From contig CAZSDW010000001.1 in the NCBI GenBank assembly GCA_964605705.1, positions 1 to 64,000 on the forward strand: 64,000 bases of DNA, in the 5' to 3' direction. How positions within the stretch are numbered: position 1 is the first letter of the stretch; every line of letters begins with the position of its first letter. Under the pieces are notes generated by a model that saw only the letters and a list, made by a program, of their open reading frames with translations, ran no database searches and had not been told where the DNA came from. The translations under genes were made by a program, and so were the position numbers. This DNA comes from CAZSDW01 sp964605705 (lineage in GTDB: Bacteria; Fidelibacterota; UBA2242). Of the stretch, positions 26,284 to 34,833 are shown one piece after another.

Positions 26284-27099
26284 ATGCAGAAATCCGAAGA
26301 TAAAATTTTCGAAGAGTTGATAACGACAATTGAAAATATCGCCTGTGGAGAATATTCCAATAAAAAATTTGAAAAATTCATGCGGGTGGGAAACCCACCA
26401 TTGATTCGACGACTTGCCACCATTATGGAAAGGGTTTGCCGACAATTCGAAACCCGGGAGAATCATCTGAAAATCGCCATAAAGGAACTTAAATCAGCCC
26501 GTGCGGCAATGGAGCAGTTCAACGCCCGTCTCGATTCCCGGGTCAAAAAACGTACTCGGGCGCTGGCTGCCGCCAATACATTGCTGGAATCCCTTTCCAC
26601 GACCGATGCTCTGACCGGAATCAGTAACCGCCGCAATTTCGATGAAAAACTCGGTTACGAAATCCAGCGGGCGTTGCGATACAATACTGCCCTGAGCTGT
26701 ATTATGTTTGATATTGACTTCTTCAAAAAAGTGAATGATACTTTTGGACACCTGTTTGGCGATGAAGTGCTGCGCATGATCGGTCAAAGCCTAAAAGAGG
26801 AACTGCGCCGGCATGATATTTTCGCCCGATATGGCGGTGAAGAATTTGTGGTCCTTTTACCGGAAATTGACATTCAGCATGCTGTTAACGTAGCAGAAAA
26901 AATCCGAAAAATTATCTCAAGAAAAGAGGTTATCAAAAAGACCGCGAAGACCAGTGTCACGGTTTCCATGGGTGTCGCCGGATTTGCCAAAGAGACCATG
27001 AAGAATGGACGTGATCTGGTAGATGCCGCCGACAAAGCCCTTTATCAGGCAAAAAATACCGGACGTAATAAAACCGTTTTATTCGAAACCATTAAATAA
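26284..27099 (+). CDS. Diguanylate cyclase (GGDEF domain)
   Basis: The protein makes cyclic di-GMP from two GTP. The 271-residue sequence has an N-terminal region of about 60 residues without a known sensor, a helical stretch likely to be coiled coil (60-105), and a GGDEF domain at 105-270. The active-site loop is G-G-E-E-F at 184-188. An inhibitory I-site R-x-x-D is at 175-178, exactly five residues before the active loop, so product feedback is expected. No membrane segment is visible; it is cytoplasmic. It starts 6 nt after pcm. Confidence 0.92.
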   Translation: MQKSEDKIFEELITTIENIACGEYSNKKFEKFMRVGNPPLIRRLATIMERVCRQFETRENHLKIAIKELKSARAAMEQFNARLDSRVKKRTRALAAANTLLESLSTTDALTGISNRRNFDEKLGYEIQRALRYNTALSCIMFDIDFFKKVNDTFGHLFGDEVLRMIGQSLKEELRRHDIFARYGGEEFVVLLPEIDIQHAVNVAEKIRKIISRKEVIKKTAKTSVTVSMGVAGFAKETMKNGRDLVDAADKALYQAKNTGRNKTVLFETIK

Positions 27100-27174
27100 A
27101 TTTGTTTGTACACAAAGAAATTGTAAGCTCCGGTTCTATGCTGTATATTCCGCCTGAAAAATGAATGATATCGA

Positions 27175-29415
27175 ATGATTAAAAGACATTTCATAACTAT
27201 ATTTTTACTCATCAGTATCTATACTTTATCGGCTCAGAATTACATCTGGCCAACCTCTGCCGGACGTCAACTGAGTTCGACATTCGGTGAATATCGTCCG
27301 GGTCATTTTCATGCCGGAATCGATATTAAAACCAACTATACAGTCGGTTATCCGGTTTTTGCGATCGGGGACGGATATATCTGGCGGGTACGCACCTCGC
27401 CTTTCGGCTATGGAAAAGCCATTTACATTAAGATGAAAGACGGCAAAATGGCAGTATATGGACACCTGGACGAATTTATCCGACCAATTGCCGCTTATGT
27501 AAAATCTGAACAAATCCTTCAGAAACGCTACAGTACAGATATTTACTTTCGGGAAAATGATTTGCGGGTATCACGCGGCGATTCCATCGGCTATACCGGA
27601 TCAAGCGGCACCAAATTTCCACACTTGCATTTTGAAATTCGTGACGAAAATAATCGGCTTATCAATCCCCTTAACACCAACCTGAAAATCACAGATTTTA
27701 CAATCCCGACAATAACAAGTATCGCGGTTGTCCCGATCAACACATCTTCCCGAATTAATGGATCGCCCGGCACTCAAATATTTGATGCGGAATATATCCA
27801 CAAAAAGATTTTCAGGATTGATGAAAATATAGTGGTACACGGTAAAGTCGCCATAGAAATAAAAGCCCATGATACTGTTCGGGGCGTTCCCAACCAATAT
27901 AATCCCTACGGTATTAAAATGTTTGTTGATGACAGTTTGTACTTTCAGGTTCAATATGATCTGTTTGATTTCGATGAAACCCGCATGGTGAATATCGATC
28001 TGAACTACCAACTATATCAAGAGGGTGCCGGACTTTACAATCGACTCTGGATGTACGACACCAGTAATGTTCTGCGTTTTTATTCACAATCCGTCAATAA
28101 TGGTATCCTCGATCTTACTCCCGGTAAACACGATATAAAAATTGACGTATTCGATCGGAATTTTAATACTTCCACCCTGAATTTTGTATTGCAGGTTGCG
28201 GATGTTTTTCATCCAAACCTGGATAAATTTGAACGAACAAAGAACGGATATACTGCTGTATTCAATATCAATACCACTGATTCCGTGGATGTAAATGCCG
28301 ACTGGGTTTATGAAAACGGTTCCGTTCTCCAGGCGGCAACTATCGACAGCATTCATCAGGATTCAACCCAATTGACTGTTTTTTTTACCGGACAGGATGC
28401 TCAGCCAAACGAGATTTATCAGATTGCCTTGAAATCTCAGCAGAGTAATCTAATATCAACATACTATTTTAACCTGTCTCCAAAAAACGAAATCGAGAGC
28501 ACGCCGCCCGCACTGCACTTTATTCACTATCCCAAAACCTTCCTGTGTGAAATTACCTTTCCAGATATACCGGAAATGGAACCCGGATTTTTCGTTCAGA
28601 CTGCTCAAGATCTTCTTGAATTTAAATCAACCGCATTATCGCCCGAAAAATATCTGACAGATCCGATTCCAAGGTCTCTATTTGATAAGGTACTGGCTTT
28701 CGAATGGCGCTACAATCATGCTCCCCTGAAAATCTATCGGGTACCTGCGAATTTTAACCGTATCATCCCCGGTTCAACTTACATCATTAAGACACCGGAT
28801 TCTCTCATGACCGCGACATTTAACAGTTCATCCACATACGATACCATGATCAACTGGATAGATAAAACCTCTTTGAAAAACATTGAATCCCCCAACCTGG
28901 TTTCGGTTCCTTATACCCTTTATCCGTTCGACCAACCCCTGAAATCAGATATTTCCGTTCAATTTAAATTGCCTGCCAGCGAAGACAATCTCGAACAAAT
29001 TGGTCTCTACCAATGGGACCAAGACGAATGGAATTACATCGATAATCAGCAGAAAGCGGATCCGTTTATAATCACTGCTAAAATTGCCGAGCTCGGTACT
29101 CTGGCATTATTGAAAGACACCGAGGCTCCGCTCATTACCAATATTTATCCGGGAAACCGGGGCAGATTTCGAACGACTGACGTCAGTCTGATTAGCGCCA
29201 CTATCAAAGATGAGTTATCCGGTATTCTGGATGACAACGCGATAATAGTGTCGCTCGACGACCAAATATTATACGCTGAATACAATGCACCCCAGGACCT
29301 TATCCGATACAAGCTTTCCCAACGTCTAAGTACTGGTCTGCATACCTTAACTATATCCGCCATCGACCGGGCAAATAACAAATCAACAATTACCGGTACC
29401 TTTACAGTCTATTAG
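27175..29415 (+). CDS. Secreted M23 (LytM)-domain protein with long C-terminal region
   Basis: A 746-residue exported protein. The signal peptide is residues 1-20 (ending L-S-A-Q). The M23 peptidase domain spans about 25-165. Zinc ligands H46 and D50 (H-A-G-I-D) and H150-x-H152 (H-L-H-F-E-I-R-D) are present, as is H97 (Y-G-H-L). It could therefore be an active peptidoglycan endopeptidase. The remaining 580 residues are beta-rich with Ig-like character near the end (about 640-745). Similar large M23 proteins are common in FCB genomes. Function beyond cell-wall cleavage is not clear. Confidence 0.85.
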   Translation: MIKRHFITIFLLISIYTLSAQNYIWPTSAGRQLSSTFGEYRPGHFHAGIDIKTNYTVGYPVFAIGDGYIWRVRTSPFGYGKAIYIKMKDGKMAVYGHLDEFIRPIAAYVKSEQILQKRYSTDIYFRENDLRVSRGDSIGYTGSSGTKFPHLHFEIRDENNRLINPLNTNLKITDFTIPTITSIAVVPINTSSRINGSPGTQIFDAEYIHKKIFRIDENIVVHGKVAIEIKAHDTVRGVPNQYNPYGIKMFVDDSLYFQVQYDLFDFDETRMVNIDLNYQLYQEGAGLYNRLWMYDTSNVLRFYSQSVNNGILDLTPGKHDIKIDVFDRNFNTSTLNFVLQVADVFHPNLDKFERTKNGYTAVFNINTTDSVDVNADWVYENGSVLQAATIDSIHQDSTQLTVFFTGQDAQPNEIYQIALKSQQSNLISTYYFNLSPKNEIESTPPALHFIHYPKTFLCEITFPDIPEMEPGFFVQTAQDLLEFKSTALSPEKYLTDPIPRSLFDKVLAFEWRYNHAPLKIYRVPANFNRIIPGSTYIIKTPDSLMTATFNSSSTYDTMINWIDKTSLKNIESPNLVSVPYTLYPFDQPLKSDISVQFKLPASEDNLEQIGLYQWDQDEWNYIDNQQKADPFIITAKIAELGTLALLKDTEAPLITNIYPGNRGRFRTTDVSLISATIKDELSGILDDNAIIVSLDDQILYAEYNAPQDLIRYKLSQRLSTGLHTLTISAIDRANNKSTITGTFTVY

Positions 29416-29421
29416 CAAACC

Positions 29422-30114
29422 ATGATAATACCCTTAAAAGATTCGACTTTCCGCCTGAAAATTCCTTTTGTAACAATTTCCATAATACTGATTAATGTTG
29501 TCGTTTTTATTTACCAGTCCTTCTTGCCTCGCGATAGTTATCATACCTGGATAATGACAAATGGTGTCGTTATCGACCAACTGTTCCAGAATGGTTTAAA
29601 GGGGCTACTTGTCCCTTTTATCAGTTCACTGTTTATTCATGGCGGCGTTTTACATCTAGCCGGAAATATGCTATACCTCTGGATTTTCGGTGATAATATC
29701 GAAAGCGCGTTGGGGCACACAAAATTCACCCTTTTTTATCTGATGTCGGGAATTTTTGCTACTATCTGCCAGCTGCTGGTTGCTCCTCATACGGGCGTTC
29801 CCATCATCGGTGCAAGTGGCGCGATTTCCGGTGTACTCGGCGCCTATCTGATCCGCTACCCACGTGCCCGAATACAGGTGTTGATCTGGCTGTTTATCTT
29901 TATCGAACGCATCTGGATACCAGCCATTTATGTATTGGGATTCTGGTTTTTAATACAAGTCGGCAGTGGTTTGGGTGCTTTAGCATTTCAGCAATCGGGT
30001 GGGGTTGCCTGGTTTGCTCATATTGGTGGATTTTTAGCCGGTATTGCATTATTATTTACACTGGAACCCTATGAGAGGAAACGAGTATGGAAAAGATTAA
30101 ACCGGAATTACTAA
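29422..30114 (+). CDS. Rhomboid-family intramembrane serine protease (2)
   Basis: A 230-residue rhomboid with six predicted membrane segments. The catalytic Ser132 is in G-A-S-G-A-I-S-G, and His200 is in A-H-I-G-G. H-G-G-V-L-H-L-A-G-N-M (73-83) provides the conserved His and Asn. It has no long soluble tail, unlike the rhomboid at 6981, and belongs to the short bacterial type. Its last 28 nt overlap the start of cdd in another frame. Confidence 0.9.
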   Translation: MIIPLKDSTFRLKIPFVTISIILINVVVFIYQSFLPRDSYHTWIMTNGVVIDQLFQNGLKGLLVPFISSLFIHGGVLHLAGNMLYLWIFGDNIESALGHTKFTLFYLMSGIFATICQLLVAPHTGVPIIGASGAISGVLGAYLIRYPRARIQVLIWLFIFIERIWIPAIYVLGFWFLIQVGSGLGALAFQQSGGVAWFAHIGGFLAGIALLFTLEPYERKRVWKRLNRNY

Positions 30115-30485
30115 AGGAACATGCGCAGAGAGCTGCGACCTTTTCTCACTCTCCATTTTCGAAGTATCCTGTCGGCGCCGCCCTTCAAACCGAAGATGGT
30201 AAAATCTTTCATGGGTGCAATATTGAATCCAGTTCCTATGGGTTGACGGTCTGTGCCGAACGCAATGCGATTGCTGCTGCGGTCGTAAACGGGCAAAAAA
30301 AATTCAAAGCGTTGGCGGTATATTCCATAAACGGGGCAACGCCCTGTGGTGCTTGTCGGCAGGTCATCTGGGATATTTGTGGAGACATTCCCATTTACAT
30401 CTTCAGTAACGATGGAAAAGAAGAAATTTTCCAATCCAAGGAACTCCTGCCATCTCCTTTTGATGATACAAAATTAGAGGAATAA
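30087..30485 (+). CDS. cdd: Cytidine deaminase
   Basis: The enzyme deaminates cytidine and deoxycytidine to uridine forms. The 132-residue length is that of the tetrameric class. Zinc site: C-A-E-R (Cys plus the catalytic Glu) and P-C-G-A-C-R-Q. Substrate-binding residues are seen in G-C-N-I-E. The ATG lies inside the rhomboid gene with GAGAGGAAACG upstream as the ribosome-binding region. It is the first gene of a nucleoside salvage run. Confidence 0.93.
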   Translation: MEKIKPELLKEHAQRAATFSHSPFSKYPVGAALQTEDGKIFHGCNIESSSYGLTVCAERNAIAAAVVNGQKKFKALAVYSINGATPCGACRQVIWDICGDIPIYIFSNDGKEEIFQSKELLPSPFDDTKLEE

Positions 30486-30493
30486 GATAACTA

Positions 30494-31123
30494 ATGAAGC
30501 ATTCTATTTTAATAGGAATCGCTGGTGGTACGGGATCGGGCAAAACCTCCATGGCAAAAAATATCGTGCGCGACTTTGACCCGAAACAAGTTGTAATTAT
30601 TGAACAAGATTCATATTATTTTGATTTAAAAGATATGCCTCTGGATTCGCGTCAACACCACAATTTTGACCACCCGGATTCTTACGATTTTGATCTGATG
30701 AAAAAACAGATCCGTGACTTAATTAATGGGCAAAGTGTCGAAATCCCAATTTATGACTATAAGACTCACACCCGCAGTCCAAACGCTCATCAGGTTACCG
30801 GTCATAAAATAATTGTTCTTGAGGGCATCATGGCGCTCTATGATTCTGTGCTGCGTGACATGATGGATATTAAAATATTTATCCAGACCGATTCGGACAT
30901 CCGGTTTATACGTCGTCTTTCAAGAGATATCAAACATCGGGGGCGATCGGTGGATTCAGTAATTCATCAGTACATCCATACAGTTCGACCCATGCATGAA
31001 CAATTTATTGAACCGACCAAAAAGTACGCTGACATTATCATCCCCGAAGGCGGGCACAACACCGTCGCCATCGACCTGTTTAAAACAAAAGTAACCTCCC
31101 TGTTGTCACAATTAACTTTATAA
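30494..31123 (+). CDS. udk: Uridine kinase
   Basis: Udk phosphorylates uridine and cytidine to the monophosphates. In the 209-residue protein, Walker A is G-G-T-G-S-G-K-T near residue 11. The D-S-Y-Y motif follows, then H-x-N-F-D-H-P-D-(S/A)-Y-D and P-I-Y-D-Y-K-T-H-T-R, all signatures of uridine kinases. R-R-L-S-R-D-I-K-x-R-G-R is the lid arginine region. The length is standard. It starts 8 nt after cdd, and its substrate is the cdd product. Confidence 0.93.
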   Translation: MKHSILIGIAGGTGSGKTSMAKNIVRDFDPKQVVIIEQDSYYFDLKDMPLDSRQHHNFDHPDSYDFDLMKKQIRDLINGQSVEIPIYDYKTHTRSPNAHQVTGHKIIVLEGIMALYDSVLRDMMDIKIFIQTDSDIRFIRRLSRDIKHRGRSVDSVIHQYIHTVRPMHEQFIEPTKKYADIIIPEGGHNTVAIDLFKTKVTSLLSQLTL

Positions 31124-31186
31124 ATCAAAATCTATCGAAGACCTGATGATTAAGAATTATTAACTATAGAAGAATTGAGGACCGAT

Positions 31187-31792
31187 ATGCACAGTCATCA
31201 TATGCGAAGTTTTCCAATGGGAATCGAAGAAGTCGTGGCAATAACCGGGAAACCTTCCGGCTGGATAGAAGTAATTTGCGGCAGTATGTTTTCGGGAAAA
31301 ACCGAAGAGCTAATCCGCCGTTTACGCCGTGCTCTGATCGCCAAACAAAAAGTTGCCATCTTCAAACCATTGATTGACACACGCTACAGCGAGGACCATA
31401 TTGTTTCACACAATAAACAGAAAATCCCGTCAATCGCAGTGGAACATGCCGACGATATTTTAAAAAAGGTTAAAGACGCCCATGTGCTGGGCATTGATGA
31501 GGCTCAGTTTTTTGATGAACGTTTGGTTGAAGTGTGTAAAATTCTGGCAGCGAGTGGGCGGCGAGTTATTATTGCAGGACTGGATAAAGATTACCGGGGG
31601 ATTCCATTTGAACCAATTCCCCAGTTGCTTTGTGAGGCTGAATATATTACAAAGACGCTGGCAATTTGCATGAAATGTGGGAATCCCGCCAGTTACACCC
31701 AGCGGATCAGCAAATCCGATGAGCGTGTATTGTTGGGCGCAACCGATCAATATGAGGCTCGTTGTCGGGCATGTTTCGAGGCTCCGGAATAG
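31187..31792 (+). CDS. tdk: Thymidine kinase
   Basis: A type II thymidine kinase of about 201 residues. The P-loop is G-S-M-F-S-G-K-T-E-E-L. The catalytic region has G-I-D-E-A-Q-F-F, the lasso has a tyrosine-rich R-x-x-P-F, and four zinc cysteines lie in C-M-K-C and C-R-A-C. I chose ATG 31187 because GAGGA lies about 6 nt upstream; a TTG at 31175 would add four residues. The N-terminus (M-H-S-H-H-M) is His-rich. Confidence 0.92.
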   Translation: MHSHHMRSFPMGIEEVVAITGKPSGWIEVICGSMFSGKTEELIRRLRRALIAKQKVAIFKPLIDTRYSEDHIVSHNKQKIPSIAVEHADDILKKVKDAHVLGIDEAQFFDERLVEVCKILAASGRRVIIAGLDKDYRGIPFEPIPQLLCEAEYITKTLAICMKCGNPASYTQRISKSDERVLLGATDQYEARCRACFEAPE

Positions 31793-31843
31793 GAGACCAT
31801 ATCGACATAAACTAATTTTTAAAAATATGGATAAGGAAAGAAA

Positions 31844-33478
31844 ATGCGTTTTATAGGAATTCTTGGAATCATCACACTGCTGGGGATTGCGTTTCTAATG
31901 TCAAATAACCGTAGAAAAATCAACCTGCGAACCGTTGTGTGGGGATTAATGTTACAGCTTCTGTTTGCAGCCATAATCCTCGGAGCACCGATCCTATCAA
32001 ATTCAGCTATGTTTCTTTTCCTCGGTTTGCTGATTCTTTATCTATTTAAAGATGAGGTCAATACCGGCAAACTTCCGGGAAATCAGTATGGGACTGCCGC
32101 TGCCATTATTCTGGTGATGATCCTGGCAGGTGTGTTTTTCTATCTGCTGAATAAAATAAATATCCTTGGAATTTTATGGTGGTTATTACTAATCGCCGTT
32201 TTAATTAAAGCCGTTTTAAAAATTCCCCTTTTTCAAAAACAGCTGGTTGGCGGTCTGCTCAGTGCCGGCTATGTCTGGGTGTTTGCCCACGGATATACCG
32301 GACAGAAGATGTTTTCTATTCTCAGTGATAAGGTCAAAAAATTCCTGGCTCTCGCGGATTTGGGTTCCGAGTTTATGTTTGGAAATCTCGCCATTCCCAA
32401 GCACTTTTTCCCCGGCTCCGATTTTTGGCCGGGGTTCGGATATCAGTTTGGTTTCAAGGTACTGCCTGTCATCATTTTCTTTGGCGCATTTATGTCCATC
32501 TTATACCATCTCGGCGTTATGCAAACGGTTGTCAGAATAATGGCGCGGTTCATGCAATGGACCATGGGCACAAGCGGCAGCGAGACACTGTCCTGCACCG
32601 CTAATATTTTTGTCGGACAAACCGAAGCCCCGCTCCTTATTAAACCATTCCTGAGTGACATGACCATGTCCGAACTTCTGACGATCATGGTTGGCGGTTT
32701 TGCCACAATTGCCGGGGGCGTTTTAGCGGGATATATTTCGATGGGGGTATCTGCCACTCATTTAATTGCAGCCAGCGTCATGTCGGCGCCTGCCGCACTC
32801 GTTGTGGCAAAAATCATCTTCCCGGAGACCGAACTATCAAAAACCTCCGGTGGTGCCGAGCTGCCCGATGATATTGTAAAAACTTCCAACCTGCTCGATG
32901 CCGCCACCGCCGGTGTGACCGACGGCTTAAAATTAGCGGTTAATGTCGGCGCTATGCTAATCGCCTTCATCGCCCTGATTGGTTTGGTCGATACGCTGCT
33001 CTCGATTTCCGATCGTCTGGTTGACGGAAAACTATTTCACGGAAATTATTACCATTATACAAATGCCAGCGCTCTTTCTCCCGTAAAGGGCGAATTCGCC
33101 GGAATTTTTCCGGGAAGCCTGAAAACCTTCTTCGGCACCGTTCTAAGCCCGCTGGCTTGGCTGATGGGCGTTTCCTGGAAATTTGCCGGAGAAGTTGGAA
33201 ACCTATTGGGAATCAAGCTGGCGCTGAATGAATTTGTCGCCTATGGATCCCTGGCAGAACTTATCCACAAAGGTATAATGGATGAAAAAGCAGTGGTTAT
33301 TTCAACCTATGCGCTCTGCGGCTTCGCAAATTTTGCCTCTATTGGAATACAAATCGGCGGAATCAGCGCGCTGGCTCCCAATCGACGGACAGACCTTTCA
33401 AATATAGCCTTAAAAGCGATGTTTGGCGGTGCTATTGCCAGTTGGCTGACTGCATCTATCGCCGGAATTTTAGTATAA
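31844..33478 (+). CDS. Concentrative nucleoside transporter (CNT/NupC), enlarged
   Basis: An inner-membrane nucleoside:cation symporter. The CNT core is clear: G-Q-T-E-A-P-L-L-I-K-P (about 261-271), the G-G-F-A-T-I-A-G-G repeat, and the C-terminal gate region C-G-F-A-N-F-A-S-I-G-I-Q-I-G-G. At 544 residues it is about 120-140 longer than NupC. Most of the excess lies between about 55 and 155, where three or four extra hydrophobic segments are inserted after the usual N-terminal helices. Its position between tdk and adk supports nucleoside import for the kinases encoded upstream. Confidence 0.9.
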   Translation: MRFIGILGIITLLGIAFLMSNNRRKINLRTVVWGLMLQLLFAAIILGAPILSNSAMFLFLGLLILYLFKDEVNTGKLPGNQYGTAAAIILVMILAGVFFYLLNKINILGILWWLLLIAVLIKAVLKIPLFQKQLVGGLLSAGYVWVFAHGYTGQKMFSILSDKVKKFLALADLGSEFMFGNLAIPKHFFPGSDFWPGFGYQFGFKVLPVIIFFGAFMSILYHLGVMQTVVRIMARFMQWTMGTSGSETLSCTANIFVGQTEAPLLIKPFLSDMTMSELLTIMVGGFATIAGGVLAGYISMGVSATHLIAASVMSAPAALVVAKIIFPETELSKTSGGAELPDDIVKTSNLLDAATAGVTDGLKLAVNVGAMLIAFIALIGLVDTLLSISDRLVDGKLFHGNYYHYTNASALSPVKGEFAGIFPGSLKTFFGTVLSPLAWLMGVSWKFAGEVGNLLGIKLALNEFVAYGSLAELIHKGIMDEKAVVISTYALCGFANFASIGIQIGGISALAPNRRTDLSNIALKAMFGGAIASWLTASIAGILV

Positions 33479-33496
33479 ATAATTCGGAGAAATGAA

Positions 33497-34141
33497 GTGA
33501 AACTTATTTTATTAGGACCCCCGGGTGTCGGCAAGGGCACCCAGGCACAACAATTAACAAAAGACTACCATATCCATCAAATTTCAACCGGCGACATACT
33601 ACGAAATGCTGTCCAGAATAAAACCAAACTTGGCGAAAAAGCCCACAGCTACATGTCCCGGGGTGAACTGGTACCGGATGATGTAATTCTTGATCTCATT
33701 CAAGAAAAATTATTCGGCACCGATGCACCACCGGGCTATATCCTGGATGGCTTTCCAAGAACAATCGTCCAGGCGCAGGGACTTCAGAAACTGTTCGAAA
33801 AACATAATGATAGCATTGATGCCGTCATTTCTCTGGAGGCTGATGAAAATTTAATACTGAGAAGACTCTCTTCCCGGCGAACCTGTGAAAATTGCAAGGC
33901 GGTTTTTAATTTAATTACAAAAGCACCGGTGGTTGCAGGTGTTTGTGACATTTGTTCCGGCAAATTATATCAGCGCGAAGACGACAAAATCGAGACAATC
34001 CAGAATCGTCTGAATGTCTATAAAAAACAAACTGCGCCGTTAATAGATTTTTACAAATCCCTGGAAATTTTAAAAACCGTGGATTCTTCCGGCACACCAT
34101 CGGAAGTTCATAAATTAATCAAAACACAACTGGAGGGCTAA
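33497..34141 (+). CDS. adk: Adenylate kinase
   Basis: Adk interconverts ATP plus AMP and two ADP. In the 214-residue protein the P-loop is G-P-P-G-V-G-K-G-T near 7-15, D-G-F-P-R-T is present, and the LID domain is the zinc type with four cysteines (C130, C133, C150, C153). The long-LID length is normal. It is 18 nt after the nucleoside transporter and 5 nt before coaE. Confidence 0.94.
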   Translation: MKLILLGPPGVGKGTQAQQLTKDYHIHQISTGDILRNAVQNKTKLGEKAHSYMSRGELVPDDVILDLIQEKLFGTDAPPGYILDGFPRTIVQAQGLQKLFEKHNDSIDAVISLEADENLILRRLSSRRTCENCKAVFNLITKAPVVAGVCDICSGKLYQREDDKIETIQNRLNVYKKQTAPLIDFYKSLEILKTVDSSGTPSEVHKLIKTQLEG

Positions 34142-34146
34142 TTACA

Positions 34147-34737
34147 GTGGTGACCATAGGCATTACCGGAGGGCTTGGCTCCGGAAAAAGTACCGCCAGC
34201 ATGCACCTGAAAGAAAAGGGTGCGATTGTATTCGATGCTGACCTCGTAGCAAAAGAAATCTTGCTGACCGTTCCTGAAGTTCGCGAAAAAATTATTGAAG
34301 AATTCGGCGCCGACGTTATTCGTGAAGATGCCATCAACACGGAGCGTCTCGCCAATATTGCCTTCAGCAGCGAAGTTAATCAGACTATTTTAAATAATAT
34401 AATCCATCCTCACGTTCTTGAACGATTTGAAAAATTACGGGAAGCCAAGAAAGATTGGGATGGATTGCTGGTCATGGATGCACCACTGATTTTCGAATCC
34501 GGTCTCGACAGTCACTTTGATCATACGGTTCTGATATACTCAAAACTGAAATTGCGGATCGGTCGCGCTATGCGGCGAGGAAATTTGAGCCGTGAACAAA
34601 TTCTGCGACGAATAGAATTACAGATGCCGGAAGAGGAAAAACGCGATCTGGCATCAATCGTCATCGACAACAACGGTTCAATTGACAAATTGTTGAAAGA
34701 AATCGACCGGCTTTACGCCGAAATTATGGGCGAGTAA
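34147..34737 (+). CDS. coaE: Dephospho-CoA kinase
   Basis: CoaE phosphorylates dephospho-CoA at the 3' position, the last step of CoA synthesis. The 196-residue protein has P-loop G-G-L-G-S-G-K-S at about 8-15, then F-D-A-D in the substrate site and a D-A-P-L-I-F-E-S motif typical of the family. The start is GTG at 34147, about 9 nt after GGAGGG within the end of adk. A second GTG follows directly. Confidence 0.93.
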   Translation: MVTIGITGGLGSGKSTASMHLKEKGAIVFDADLVAKEILLTVPEVREKIIEEFGADVIREDAINTERLANIAFSSEVNQTILNNIIHPHVLERFEKLREAKKDWDGLLVMDAPLIFESGLDSHFDHTVLIYSKLKLRIGRAMRRGNLSREQILRRIELQMPEEEKRDLASIVIDNNGSIDKLLKEIDRLYAEIMGE

Positions 34738-34833
34738 GTACCGGTTTATCCCACCCTGAAACACATCGATTCTATCCAATCATACAATCCAAAAATCGTG
34801 TAATAAATTTAAGCTTTACATATATTATCTGTA

